From: Methylocystis silviterrae | Lineage (GTDB): Bacteria > Pseudomonadota > Alphaproteobacteria > Rhizobiales > Beijerinckiaceae | Reading direction: 5' to 3' | Assembly: GCF_013350005.1 (NCBI RefSeq) | Contig: NZ_JABVWW010000001.1 | Location: forward strand, 310,001 to 374,000 | DNA: 64,000 nucleotides | Shown here: piece by piece, positions 18,293 to 27,536 of the stretch | Numbering within the stretch: position 1 is the stretch's first letter | Layout: each line of letters starts with the position of its first letter | Translations under genes and position numbers: made by a program | Notes under the pieces: generated by a model | What the model saw: the letters and a program-made list of their open reading frames with translations, nothing else | Database searches by the model: none | What the model was told of the DNA's origin: nothing

Positions 18293-19275
18293 GAGAGTCA
18301 TTTGCGGCTCGGCACTCGCTCGTCCCCATCGTTCCCGGAGAAGCCCCATACGCCTTGGCGGCGGCCGCTGTAGCGTCCATCCCGCCGGCAGCCGTTCCCG
18401 CCGCCCCCGCGGCGGTCGCTCCGCGCGCGTCGGCGCGAAGAACCCGCGGTGAACGTCTCTTTTCGCGCCTCGCCTTGCTGGGCTGTCCCGGCGTCGGCGC
18501 TCTGGCGACGCTCGCGCTCTTCGCCGCGATCGGCGCGGCAGGATTCGTCGAGAACGGCGGCTACGCCGCTCTCGTCGCAAGCGAGGGCGAGCTCTACGAC
18601 ATAGCGGCGCGCGTCGCCGGGTTTCCGATTTCCGCCGTCACCATCACCGGTCAATCGCGTTTGACCGAACGCGAACTCCTCGACGCTGCAGGCGTCGGGC
18701 CGCGAAACTCCTTGCCCTTTCTCGATGCGACGGCGGTGCGCGACCGGCTGATGCAGGTCCCCCTCGTCAAATCCGCGCGGGTGATGAAGCTCTACCCCGA
18801 TCGCCTGGTCGTCGCGATCGAGGAGCGTCAGCCAAGCGCCTTATGGCAGCGCGACGGACGCGTGGCCGTCATTTCCGAAGACGGGGTGCCGATCGATGAG
18901 TTGCGCGACCAGCGCTATCTCGGTCTGCCTTTCGTCGTCGGCGAGGGCGCGCAGAAGCGGCTGCTCGAATTTCTCATGCTGATGACGACGGCCGGCGACC
19001 TTGCGCATCGGATCAAGGCGGGCGTGCTCGTCGCGGGGCGCCGCTGGAACTTCGAGATGACGAACGGCGTCACGGTGAAACTGCCGGAGATCGGTCCCGC
19101 GAGCGCGCTGGAGACGCTCGCGCGGCTGCAGCGAGAGGCGCGGATCCTCGACAAGGACGTCATGTTCATCGACTTGCGCATTCCCGACCGCGTCAGCGTA
19201 AGGCTGACGGAAGAGGCCGCTGTGGCGCGCGAAGCGCAGCTTGCGCCGCGCAAGTCGACCAAGAGTGGTGGTTAG
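18259..19275 (+). CDS. ftsQ: Cell division protein FtsQ
   Basis: A 338-residue bitopic membrane protein. A long Ala/Pro-rich cytoplasmic part (about 1-70) is followed by one membrane segment (about 74-96, LALLGCPGVGALATLALFAA) and a periplasmic POTRA domain (FPISAVTITGQSRLTERELL, about 116-135) and the FtsQ beta domain (VKSARVMKLYPDRLVVAIEERQ region). FtsQ links FtsL/FtsB to the divisome. The ATG at 18259 overlaps ddl by 34 bp; later starts would remove part of the cytoplasmic tail only. ftsA begins four bases after the stop. Confidence 0.93.
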   Translation: MDGGRRILRSLRESFAARHSLVPIVPGEAPYALAAAAVASIPPAAVPAAPAAVAPRASARRTRGERLFSRLALLGCPGVGALATLALFAAIGAAGFVENGGYAALVASEGELYDIAARVAGFPISAVTITGQSRLTERELLDAAGVGPRNSLPFLDATAVRDRLMQVPLVKSARVMKLYPDRLVVAIEERQPSALWQRDGRVAVISEDGVPIDELRDQRYLGLPFVVGEGAQKRLLEFLMLMTTAGDLAHRIKAGVLVAGRRWNFEMTNGVTVKLPEIGPASALETLARLQREARILDKDVMFIDLRIPDRVSVRLTEEAAVAREAQLAPRKSTKSGG

Positions 19276-19279
19276 CTGC

Positions 19280-20590
19280 ATGATTTCCCCTGGTGTCCCG
19301 CCGCGCCTGAAGCCGCTCTCGCCACGTCGCTCGGCGACGTTCGCGGCGCTTGACGTCGGCACGTCCAAGATCGCCTGCCTGATCGCGCGGCTCACGCCGC
19401 TTGGCGCGGTCGCGCCCGGCGATTGGCGCACGCATCGCGTTCGCGTCGTTGGCATTGGCCATCAGCGCTCTCTGGGCGTGAAGAACGGCCTGGTGGTCGA
19501 CATGGACGCCGCCGACGCCGCGATCCGGCAGACCGTCGACGCCGCCGAGCGCATGGCCGGCATGCAGGTCGAGCGCGTCATCGTCACGGCGTCGGGCGGC
19601 CGACTGTCTTCGCAGCATTTTCAGGCGAAACGCGTGATTGGCGGCCGCGAAGTCGCCGAGCACGATATTCATCGGGTTCTCGAGGCTTCGGCCGCGCATC
19701 ATCTCCATCGCGGCCGCGTCGCCATTCACTCGCTGCCGACGGGCTTTTCGCTCGACGGCGTGTCCGGCATCCGCGAGCCCAAGGACATGATCGGCGAAGA
19801 ACTCGCGGTCGATCTCCACGTCGCGACCTGCGATCAGGCCGCCGCCCGCAATCTTCTCGTCGCCGTCGAGCGCAGCCATCTCAGCGTCGAAGCCATGGCC
19901 GCCACGCCTTATGTCGCCGGGCTCTCCACGCTCGAACCCGACGAGGCCGAGATGGGCGTCATGGTCGTCGACATGGGGGCTGGATCAACGTCCGTGGCCG
20001 TCTTCGCGCGGGGCGAGATGATTCACCTGGACGCCGTGACGCTTGGCGGCGCCCACGTCACGATGGATATCGCGCGCGGACTCGACGCGCGGCTCTCCGA
20101 CGCGGAGCGGCTGAAGACCTTTCACGGCTCGGCGATCGCTTCGACCTCCGACGAGCGCGAAACCATTTCCTTCGATCACGTCGGCGAGAGCGATCACAAG
20201 GCGCATGCGCCGAAATCGCATCTCGTGCGCATCATCCGCCCGCGAATAGAGGAAACGCTCGAGTTCCTGCGCGACCGCTTGGCGAAGGCCGGCCATCCGA
20301 GCGGTCCTGGCCGCCGCATCGTGCTGACGGGCGGCGCGAGCCAGCTCACAGGCGTCGCCGAGGCGGCGCGCCGCATTCTCGGCGGACAGGTTCGGGTCGG
20401 ACGGCCGATCGGTATCGAAGGCTTGCCGGATTCCTCGAAGAGCCCCGCCTTCGCGGCCGCCGCCGGGCTGCTCGTCTATCCGCAAGTCGCCGCGCATGAA
20501 TATTTCGAGCCGCGCCGGGTCGAGCGCGCGGCGACGGGAACTGACGGATACATCTCGCGCGTAGGGAGATGGTTAAGAGAAAGCTTCTAG
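19280..20590 (+). CDS. ftsA: Cell division protein FtsA
   Basis: Actin-like ATPase that tethers FtsZ to the membrane. The 436-residue protein has the phosphate-1 loop AALDVGTSKIACLIARL, the SHS2-like insertion (VTASGGRLSSQHFQAKRVI), the phosphate-2 motif VVDMGAGSTSVAVFARGEM, the adenosine motif VLTGGASQLTGV, and a C-terminal amphipathic helix (ISRVGRWLRESF) expected to bind the membrane. The ATG at 19280 follows the ftsQ stop closely; an upstream start at 19241 within ftsQ is less likely. Confidence 0.95.
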   Translation: MISPGVPPRLKPLSPRRSATFAALDVGTSKIACLIARLTPLGAVAPGDWRTHRVRVVGIGHQRSLGVKNGLVVDMDAADAAIRQTVDAAERMAGMQVERVIVTASGGRLSSQHFQAKRVIGGREVAEHDIHRVLEASAAHHLHRGRVAIHSLPTGFSLDGVSGIREPKDMIGEELAVDLHVATCDQAAARNLLVAVERSHLSVEAMAATPYVAGLSTLEPDEAEMGVMVVDMGAGSTSVAVFARGEMIHLDAVTLGGAHVTMDIARGLDARLSDAERLKTFHGSAIASTSDERETISFDHVGESDHKAHAPKSHLVRIIRPRIEETLEFLRDRLAKAGHPSGPGRRIVLTGGASQLTGVAEAARRILGGQVRVGRPIGIEGLPDSSKSPAFAAAAGLLVYPQVAAHEYFEPRRVERAATGTDGYISRVGRWLRESF

Positions 20591-20737
20591 TATCGCGTGA
20601 GAGTGATTCTTTCGACCCGGCGCGCCCTTCGACGCGCCGAGCATGATTGCCAAGGACGACGCGTTCGGCGACCGGGCGTCCAAGGGCGAAGGACAACGGG
20701 CGCCGAGTTGTGAACGCATTGGTGAGAGGCCTGGCAG

Positions 20738-22375
20738 ATGACGATCAACCTTAAAGCTCCCGAACTCAGGGAATTGAAGCCCCGCATCATGGTTTGCGGC
20801 GTCGGCGGCGGCGGCTGCAACGCCGTCAACAATATGATCACCTCTGGTCTGTCGGGCGTCGATTTCCTTGTCGCCAATACGGACGCCCAGGCGCTCGCGT
20901 CGTCGCAGGCCGAGCGAATCATCCAAATGGGCCTGCAGGTGACGGAAGGACTGGGCGCCGGCGCTCAGCCAGAAGTCGGCCGCGCCGCCGCGGAAGAAGC
21001 GCGCGAAGAAATTCGCGAGCATCTCTCCGGCGCGCATATGTGCTTCGTCACCGCCGGCATGGGCGGCGGCACCGGCACGGGCGCCGCGCCGGTGATCGCG
21101 CAGATCGCGCGCGAAATGGGCATTCTCACCGTCGGCGTCGTCACCAAGCCGTTCCATTTCGAAGGTCAGCGTCGCCTGCGCATCGCCGAATCGGGCATCT
21201 CCGAACTGCAAAAATGCGTCGATACGCTGATCGTCATCCCGAATCAGAATCTCTTCCGCATCGCCACGGAGAAGACGACCTTCGCCGACGCCTTCGCCAT
21301 GGCTGACCAGGTTCTCTATTCGGGAGTCGCCTCGGTCACCGATTTGATGGTCAAGGAAGGCCTCATCAATCTCGATTTTGCTGACGTTCGCTCAATCATG
21401 CGCGGCATGGGCAAGGCGATGATGGGCACTGGCGAAGCCACGGGCGAAAATCGCGCCAATCTTGCCGCGGAAGCCGCGATTGCGAATCCGCTGCTCGACG
21501 AAGTGTCGATGAAGGGCGCCCGTGGCCTGCTGATCTCGATCACCGGCGGCCACGATCTGACCCTCTATGAAGTCGACGAGGCGGCGAGTCGTATTCGCCA
21601 GGAGGTCGACGAGGACGCCAACATCATTCTGGGCGCGACATTCGATTCGTCGCTTGAAGGCGTGGTGCGCGTCTCCGTTGTCGCGACGGGCATCGACCTG
21701 ACCGCGATCACGGCCGATGATCCGACGAGCGAATCGCGTCTCGCCGAGGCCGCCGAGCGCCTGCGCGCCCAATTGCAGCAGGCGCGCGTCCAGCAGGCCG
21801 CGCCGGCTGTCGACGCCGCGCCGGTTCTGCGTCCTCGCGAAGAGCCGCAGGCCGCAGCTGGCTATTATTCGGAGCAGGCGCCGGCGCATGGCGTCTACCT
21901 CGAGCCGGCGCCGCCGCGTCTCGCCTATGGCGAGCCGAGCTTCGAAGCCGAGCGCCACGAAGCGCCGGCCGGCGCCTATGTGCCGCCGGCTCCGGAGCAG
22001 CCGCGCGCGCCGCGCATGCCTCAGATCGAGGATTTTCCCCAGCCCATCCAGGAACAGCTGCGTCAGCAGATGGGCGCTGGCGATCCTCGTCGCAAATCGA
22101 TTTTCGAGCGGCTCGCCTCCTTCGGTGCGAGCCGTCAGGAAGATTCGATGCATGGCGCGCCTGCGGCGCCGACCCCGCGCCCGCAAATGGCTCCCCCAGG
22201 CCAGCCTTCGGCGACGCACGCCGAATATGGCAAGCGACCGGCCGCGCCGGCGCCGGTTGTTCCCGGCGGACATGCCGCGCTCGATTCGCACGGTCGTCGC
22301 GCCCTGCAGCCGCGCCCGTCCGAGGAGGATCATCTCGAGATCCCGGCCTTCCTGCGTCGCCAGGCCAACCACTGA
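20738..22375 (+). CDS. ftsZ: Cell division GTPase FtsZ
   Basis: Tubulin-like GTPase that forms the Z ring. The 545-residue protein has [21 protein letters not shown], the G-box [17 protein letters not shown] (about 110), the catalytic [14 protein letters not shown]7 loop, and after about residue 320 a long Ala/Pro/Gln-rich linker. It ends in [13 protein letters not shown], the conserved tail that binds FtsA and other partners. Extra length compared with E. coli FtsZ lies in the linker, as usual in Hyphomicrobiales. The ATG follows GAGAGG at a good distance. A separate 147-bp leader suggests its own promoter. Confidence 0.98.
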   Translation: MTINLKAPELRELKPRIMVCGVGGGGCNAVNNMITSGLSGVDFLVANTDAQALASSQAERIIQMGLQVTEGLGAGAQPEVGRAAAEEAREEIREHLSGAHMCFVTAGMGGGTGTGAAPVIAQIAREMGILTVGVVTKPFHFEGQRRLRIAESGISELQKCVDTLIVIPNQNLFRIATEKTTFADAFAMADQVLYSGVASVTDLMVKEGLINLDFADVRSIMRGMGKAMMGTGEATGENRANLAAEAAIANPLLDEVSMKGARGLLISITGGHDLTLYEVDEAASRIRQEVDEDANIILGATFDSSLEGVVRVSVVATGIDLTAITADDPTSESRLAEAAERLRAQLQQARVQQAAPAVDAAPVLRPREEPQAAAGYYSEQAPAHGVYLEPAPPRLAYGEPSFEAERHEAPAGAYVPPAPEQPRAPRMPQIEDFPQPIQEQLRQQMGAGDPRRKSIFERLASFGASRQEDSMHGAPAAPTPRPQMAPPGQPSATHAEYGKRPAAPAPVVPGGHAALDSHGRRALQPRPSEEDHLEIPAFLRRQANH

Positions 22376-22394
22376 AACATTCTCGACAATCGGC

Positions 22395-22425
22395 AAAGGC
22401 CCGCCTCGCGCGGGCCTTTTCATTT
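22395..22425 (+). terminator. Rho-independent terminator after ftsZ
   Basis: AAAGGCCCGC at 22395-22404 pairs with GCGGGCCTTT at 22410-22419 around a short loop, followed by TTCATTTT. This is a strong intrinsic terminator and marks the 3' end of the division cluster, separating it from lpxC. Confidence 0.88.
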
Positions 22426-22485
22426 TGGCCGCCGGGTCTTGTAACAAACTGTAAGAAAGCGTGACTGGAGCGTCGGCGCCCGGAT

Positions 22486-23478
22486 TTGCTATCGTTCGTC
22501 CGGGCTTTAGGGGAGGGTTGCGCCATTCGTTCGGATTCACGCCGACCTGCGTTGCGCGCGCGCCGCGCTGCGCATCCCGGGAGCGCGGCCGCGCCAGCGG
22601 TTCAGCAGACACTCGCACGAAGCTTCACATTAACCGGCCAGGGCGTGCATGGCGGTCGTCCCGCCAGGATGACGCTCGCGCCGGCCGGCGCTGACGTCGG
22701 GATCGTTTTCGGCGTCGCCGGAGCCGAGATCGAAGCGCATTGGTCGCGCGTCGACGCATCGACATTGCGCACACGGCTCGCCGGCGACGGCGCAAGCGTG
22801 TCGACGGTCGAGCATGTGATGGCCGCGCTCGCCGCGCTTCGCGTCGACAATGCGCTGGTTGTGCTCGACGGCGACGAGGTTCCAGCGATGGACGGCTCGG
22901 CCCGCGACTTCGTCTCGGCGATCGACGAAGCCGGCGTCGTCGCTCTATCCGCGCCGCGGCGCGCGCTGCGCGTCGTCAAGCCCGCGCGAGTATCCGACGG
23001 GGCCGGCTGGGCGGAGCTGCGGCCAGCGGAAGCCGGCCTTCGTTTGGATGTGGAAATCGCCTTCCCCTGTCCGATCGGACGCCAGCGCTTGGCGCTCGAT
23101 CTGACGCCCGAGACGTTTCGGCGCGAATTGGCCGGAGCTCGCAGTTTCGGATTCATGCGCGATGCGGAGCGGCTTTGGCGAGAAGGTCTGGCGCTTGGCG
23201 CCAATCTCGACAATACGCTGGTCTTTGACGCGCGCGGCGCGATCAATCCGCACGGGGAGCGATTCGCCGACGAATGCGTGCGTCACAAGATGCTCGACGT
23301 CGTCGGCGATCTGGCGCTGGCCGGGGCGCCGATCATAGGCGCCTTCCGCTCCTATCGCGGCGGGCATAGCCTTAATCTCGCGCTGCTCGAAGCTGCGGCG
23401 CGCGCGGGCGCCCTGGCGCTCGAACTCGACGCGCATAACGAAGGCAAGAGTGCGACAGGCCGAAGCCTATCGCCATAA
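22486..23478 (+). CDS. lpxC: UDP-3-O-acyl-N-acetylglucosamine deacetylase LpxC
   Basis: Zinc amidase that commits the pathway to lipid A. Recognised by FTLTGQGVHGGRPARMTL, STVEHVMAALAALRVDNALV (zinc His and general base Glu), MDGSARDFVSAI, ARSFGFMRDAE, and HKMLDVVGDLALAGAPIIG with the second His and Asp, then GGHSLN with the catalytic His. The N-terminus is unclear: no ATG lies before residue 50, so the start is a TTG or GTG. TTG at 22486 gives 330 residues; TTG at 22552 would give a length closer to the family. Its position after ftsZ is standard. Confidence 0.92.
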   Translation: MLSFVRALGEGCAIRSDSRRPALRARRAAHPGSAAAPAVQQTLARSFTLTGQGVHGGRPARMTLAPAGADVGIVFGVAGAEIEAHWSRVDASTLRTRLAGDGASVSTVEHVMAALAALRVDNALVVLDGDEVPAMDGSARDFVSAIDEAGVVALSAPRRALRVVKPARVSDGAGWAELRPAEAGLRLDVEIAFPCPIGRQRLALDLTPETFRRELAGARSFGFMRDAERLWREGLALGANLDNTLVFDARGAINPHGERFADECVRHKMLDVVGDLALAGAPIIGAFRSYRGGHSLNLALLEAAARAGALALELDAHNEGKSATGRSLSP

Positions 23479-23646
23479 TCTCGCCAGATGAAGGTTCTTC
23501 TTTCAGCCGACCGCAAAGGCGGGATCGGTGCGCCGCCGCGCCGTTAGGGGCAGGGCAGGGGCGTCCTGCGAGGGCGATTTGGCTGATTGAGCATAGAGGG
23601 CGCCGGGACCGCGCGAGCGTCGCGCAGCGCCGCAATGGGGCAACAC

Positions 23647-24546
23647 ATGTCGGTTTTCGCTCGTGCATTCAAAGTGTTGGCTTTGGCGTCAGCCTTGTCG
23701 ATAGGCGCGGCGCCGGCGCGCGCCGACCTCATGGACTCGATCACCAGCGGTTTCGGTCTCTTTGGCAGCGGCGGGACGAAATATCAGACGGAGATCACGC
23801 CCGATATTCCGGCCGAGGATCTCTATAACGCCGGTCTGGCGCGGCTGAAGGCCAAGGACTACGAGGGAGCAGCCAAGAAATTTGGCGAATTGGAAAAGCA
23901 ATATCCCTCATCGGACTGGGCCCGCAAAGGCCTGCTGATGACGACTTTCGCGCAGTACGAGCACCCCAAATATGACGACGCCGTGCAGTCGGCGATGCGT
24001 TATATCGGGCTTTATCCGAACTCCGCCGACACGCCCTATGTCTACTATCTCGCGGGCATGTCCTTCTATAGTCAGGTGCCGGACGTCATGCGCGATCAGC
24101 AGTCGGCGGAGAAGGCGCTGGAGGTTTTCACGCAGCTCATACAGAAATTTCCGAAGTCGGAATATGTGAACGACGCCAGATACAAAATCCAGGTGACGCG
24201 AGACCAACTCGCCGCCAAGGAGATGAACGTCGGGCGCTTCTATCTGCTTCGCAAGAATTACCCCGCCGCGATCAACCGTTTCCACGACGTTCTCGGCAAA
24301 TATCAGATGACCCGCCATACCGAAGAGGCGCTCTATCGCCTCACCGAAGCCTATCTCGCGATGGGCGTCACCAATGAAGCGCAGACGGCCGCCGCCATCC
24401 TGGGACATAATTACCCGGATTCGCAGTGGTATAAGGACGCTCACGCCTTGCTGAAGACTGACGGTCTCGAGCCGCACGAATACACGGATTCATGGCTTTC
24501 GAAGATCGGAAAGTCGCTCCACGCGAATCTGGCCGTCCTCCAATAA
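23647..24546 (+). CDS. bamD: Outer membrane assembly factor BamD (ComL family), without lipobox
   Basis: TPR-type periplasmic protein of the BAM complex, which inserts beta-barrel proteins. The 299-residue product has a signal peptide (MSVFARAFKVLALASALSIG, cut likely after ARA) and repeated TPR-like helices: LYNAGLARLKAKDYEGAAKK, YPNSADTPYVYYLAGMSFY, EKALEVFTQLIQKFPKSEYV, VGRFYLLRKNYPAAINRF, ALYRLTEAYLAMGV. BamD is normally a lipoprotein, but no Cys occurs anywhere in this protein, so it cannot be lipidated in the usual way. The ATG at 23647 is chosen for GGGG spacing and signal peptide; 23635 is possible. Its 3' end overlaps the convergent esterase gene by 57 bp. Confidence 0.88.
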   Translation: MSVFARAFKVLALASALSIGAAPARADLMDSITSGFGLFGSGGTKYQTEITPDIPAEDLYNAGLARLKAKDYEGAAKKFGELEKQYPSSDWARKGLLMTTFAQYEHPKYDDAVQSAMRYIGLYPNSADTPYVYYLAGMSFYSQVPDVMRDQQSAEKALEVFTQLIQKFPKSEYVNDARYKIQVTRDQLAAKEMNVGRFYLLRKNYPAAINRFHDVLGKYQMTRHTEEALYRLTEAYLAMGVTNEAQTAAAILGHNYPDSQWYKDAHALLKTDGLEPHEYTDSWLSKIGKSLHANLAVLQ

Positions 24547-25425
24547 TCGCGCCTGTATAAATGCGCCGGCATGCGTGAGCGCGCGCCGGCCGTCCTCAAG
24601 CCTTGCATTCCATAAATGCCACGCATGGATCATGCGCGGCCAGATCTCCAGCGTGACCGAGACGTCGGCGGCGCCGGCCGCAGCGGCGAGTCGCGTCGAA
24701 TCGGCGAGCAGCGTTTCGTTTGAGCCCACCTGAATCATGAGGGGCGGCAAGCCGCTCAGATCGCCAAACAGCGGCGAGACTCGGGGGTCACGGCGATCGA
24801 CTCCCGCCGGGACATAGGCCTGCGCGAGTTCCTCGAGATAGGCCTTATGCAGCAGCGGATCGACGTCGTCTTTCGTCGCCAGCGTTTCGCCAGAGAGGGT
24901 GAGATCGGTCCAAGGCGAGACAAGCCAGGTGCAGGCAGGGAGCGCTTCCTTGAGGTCGCGCAGCCGCATCAGCAAGGCAAGCGTCAGCCCGCCGCCGGCG
25001 CTGTCGCCGCCGACCGCGATTTGGCGCGCGGAAAACCCCTGTTCCCGAAGAAATCTCCAGGCCGCGAGCGCATCGTCATAGGCCGCTGGAAACGGATGCT
25101 CGGGCGCCAGTCTGAATTCGACGGCGAGCGCCCTGGCGCGCGCGGCGCGTCCGGCTTCCGTGGCCATGCGGCGGTGGCTGACGATCGAACCGGAGCAGTA
25201 GCCGCCGCCATGGAAGAACAGCAGCGCGCGCGAGGGGTCGCTCGTTGGCGCGCAAGACCATTCGCCGGCCATGCCGTCGATCGACGCGCGCTCCAACGAG
25301 ATATCCGCCGCGACCGGCCAAGCGGCGCCGACTTCCTCGATGCGGGCGCGCCGCGCCGGCCAGCCGACGGGTCGCGGTTTTGCGCTCAGCAGCGCGCGAA
25401 TATCTTCGATGTCGAGATCCGCCAC
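24490..25425 (-). CDS. Alpha/beta hydrolase, hormone-sensitive-lipase family esterase
   Basis: The 311-residue enzyme shows the HSL-family oxyanion motif FFHGGGYCSGS, EFRLAPEHPFPAAYDDALAAW, the nucleophile elbow GGDSAGGGL, and late Asp and His (VSPLF..., MIHAWHLW) of the catalytic triad. Such enzymes hydrolyse short-chain carboxylic esters; the natural substrate cannot be told. The GTG at 25425 is chosen because CGGAG lies 6 bases upstream and similarity begins there; the frame stays open to 25524. It is convergent with bamD and divergent from recN, so it is its own transcription unit. Confidence 0.85.
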   Translation of the reverse strand: MADLDIEDIRALLSAKPRPVGWPARRARIEEVGAAWPVAADISLERASIDGMAGEWSCAPTSDPSRALLFFHGGGYCSGSIVSHRRMATEAGRAARARALAVEFRLAPEHPFPAAYDDALAAWRFLREQGFSARQIAVGGDSAGGGLTLALLMRLRDLKEALPACTWLVSPWTDLTLSGETLATKDDVDPLLHKAYLEELAQAYVPAGVDRRDPRVSPLFGDLSGLPPLMIQVGSNETLLADSTRLAAAAGAADVSVTLEIWPRMIHAWHLWNARLEDGRRALTHAGAFIQARLLEDGQIRVERLSDLRKP

Positions 25426-25538
25426 GAAAAACTCCGTTTGGAAAAGGGCGCTGGCGACTATAATCGAGGGCCGTCCGCGCGTCGCCGACGCGCGGCTTCC
25501 GGCGCATCTGCGCGCCCAGGGCATTTGAGCAAAGCCTC

Positions 25539-27218
25539 ATGCTGGTCCGTCTTTCCATTCGCGACATCGTGCTGATCGACGCGCTCGACCTGGAATTCGC
25601 GCCGGGCCTGACGACGCTCACCGGAGAGACCGGGGCGGGAAAGTCGATCCTGCTTGACGCCTTCGTGCTGGCGCTCGGCGGGCGCGGCGACGCGTCGCTG
25701 GTTCGCGCCGGCTGCGAACAGGGCCAGGTGACGGCGGCGTTCGATACGCCGGCGAATCATCCCGCGCATCTCGCGGCGCGCGAATTCGGATTGGCGAGCG
25801 AGGACGAGCTGGTGTTGCGCCGCGTGCAGGCGGCGGACGGCCGCACCCGAGCTTTTGTGAACGATCAGCCAGCCACCGCGCAGGCGCTGCGCGCGATCGG
25901 GCGCGAACTCGTGGAGATTCATTGTCAGCACGACGAACGCGCGCTCGTCGATCCGAACGCGCATCGCGCGCTCGTCGACGCGCATGGCGGCCTTATCGCG
26001 CAGGCGAATGACGTGCGCGCGCGCTATGGCGCCTGGCAGGCGGCGCGCCGCGCATTGGCGGAAGAAGACGCGCGCATCGCCAAGGCGCGCGCCGACGCAG
26101 AATATCTACGCCATGCGCACGCCGAGCTTTCGGCGCTGGCGCCGCAGGAGGGCGAGGAAGAGACGCTCGCCGAACGGCGGCTCTTCATGCAACGCGCCGA
26201 AAAGGTCGCCGCCGACATTTCCGACGCGCTCTCGGCGTTTTCAAATGACGGATCGCCGGCGCGGGAAATCGCTCAGGCGGCGCGGCGGTTGGAGCGGCGT
26301 CTGACGCAGGCGCCGCAACTGCTGGACGCGCCTGCGCGCGCCTTGACGCAGGCTGTCGACGCCTTGGGGCTCGCCGAGGAAGCGCTTGAGCGGGCGCTTG
26401 CGGAAACGAAATTCGATCCGGCGGAATTGGAGCGGGTCGAGGAGCGGCTGTTCGCGCTGCGCGGCGCAGCGCGCAAGCATCAGGTCGCCGTCGCCGACCT
26501 TGCGAAGCTTGAAGAAAAATTCGCCAATGACATCGCCGCGCTCGATGCGTCCGAAGCGCGGCTCGTCGCGCTAGGGCGCTCGCTTGCGGACGCCAAGCAA
26601 TCCTATGACGAGACGGCCTTGGCCTTGTCCGCGGCGCGACGCGCTGCGGCGAAGAAACTCGATGTGCTGGTCGACGCCGAGTTGAAGCCGCTGCGGTTAG
26701 AGGGCGCGCATTTTTCGACGCAGGTGACGAGCGACCCGGAGTCCGCCGGGCCGGAAGGAATCGATCGCGTCGAATTCTGGGTGCAGACCAATCCGGGCTC
26801 GCGCCCCGGTCCGCTGACCAAGGTCGCGTCGGGCGGCGAGCTCGCGCGCTTCATGCTGGCGCTGAAGGTCGTGCTCGCCGATCGCGGCTCGGCGCCGACG
26901 CTGGTTTTTGATGAAATCGACACGGGGGTCGGGGGCGCCGTGGCCGACGCCATCGGTCAGAGGCTGGCGCGTCTCGCCGCGCGCGCGCAGGTGCTGGCTG
27001 TCACCCATGCGCCGCAGGTCGCCGCGCGCGCCGGCCAGCATCTGCGCATCAGCAAAGGCGCGCCGGCGAAGACCGGCAAGGATAAGCGGGTCGCGACCAG
27101 CGTCGCCGTGCTGGCCGAGGGCGAGCGGCGTGAGGAAATCGCCCGCATGCTGTCCGGCGCCGCCATCACCGAAGAAGCGCGCGCCGCCGCGGCGCGGCTG
27201 CTGGAAGGGGCGGGGTAG
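25539..27218 (+). CDS. recN: DNA repair protein RecN
   Basis: SMC-like ATPase for double-strand break repair. The 559-residue protein has the Walker A LTGETGAGKSILLDAF, the N-terminal VNDQPATAQALRAIG segment, long coiled-coil regions (about 160-370), the signature VASGGELARFMLALKVVLA, the Walker B TLVFDEIDTGVGGAVADAI, and the switch VTHAPQVAARAGQHLRI. Length is family-normal. In many relatives bamD-recN is followed by ligA; here the accessory island begins after the stop. Confidence 0.97.
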   Translation: MLVRLSIRDIVLIDALDLEFAPGLTTLTGETGAGKSILLDAFVLALGGRGDASLVRAGCEQGQVTAAFDTPANHPAHLAAREFGLASEDELVLRRVQAADGRTRAFVNDQPATAQALRAIGRELVEIHCQHDERALVDPNAHRALVDAHGGLIAQANDVRARYGAWQAARRALAEEDARIAKARADAEYLRHAHAELSALAPQEGEEETLAERRLFMQRAEKVAADISDALSAFSNDGSPAREIAQAARRLERRLTQAPQLLDAPARALTQAVDALGLAEEALERALAETKFDPAELERVEERLFALRGAARKHQVAVADLAKLEEKFANDIAALDASEARLVALGRSLADAKQSYDETALALSAARRAAAKKLDVLVDAELKPLRLEGAHFSTQVTSDPESAGPEGIDRVEFWVQTNPGSRPGPLTKVASGGELARFMLALKVVLADRGSAPTLVFDEIDTGVGGAVADAIGQRLARLAARAQVLAVTHAPQVAARAGQHLRISKGAPAKTGKDKRVATSVAVLAEGERREEIARMLSGAAITEEARAAAARLLEGAG

Positions 27219-27536
27219 CGGAGGCTTTGGGAGGGGTCTCCGCTAAATATCAGCTGGGCGCAGAGCCAAGTGAGTACACCCCGGAGACTTGTCCCCATTC
27301 CTTTGGATGCTTGTTTATAATTCGTTTGGTATTGGCGTCCAGCTGTTCCGGGCGCGGCGGGCGAGCCAGTGTTCCTAGACCCTGTTGAGGGCTAACTGGG
27401 CGAGCTAATCGACGAGTTTGGCGAGCCGGCGCGACAGGGACTCCAGACGCGGTTGCTCCCGGTGCCGGGGTTGTGCTTGTACTTTTTTCAGATTCGCTGC
27501 CGTGCTGGTCGGCAAGCACCAAGATTTGGACGCATC
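27219..27536 (+). other. Left edge of the accessory island, gene-poor
   Basis: About 320 bp between recN and the nucleotidyltransferase gene. A weak hairpin AGCGGAG (27217-27223) / CTCCGCT (27238-27244) overlaps the recN stop and could end its transcript. After about 27244 composition changes (CATTCCTTTGGATGCTTG, near 27297). Minus-strand frames here show no recognisable transposase or integrase, so I name no mobile gene. The nucleotidyltransferase frame is already open from 27453 through a TTG. Confidence 0.4.

Noticed and set aside
21708-22526. Long minus-strand frames opposite the FtsZ linker and lpxC start
   Set aside because: Shadow frames caused by high GC; no family similarity.
27250-27522. 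Minus-strand open frame at the left edge of the island, possible transposase or integrase remnant
   Set aside because: No recognisable catalytic motif; the protein is low in complexity and the other frames are equally open.
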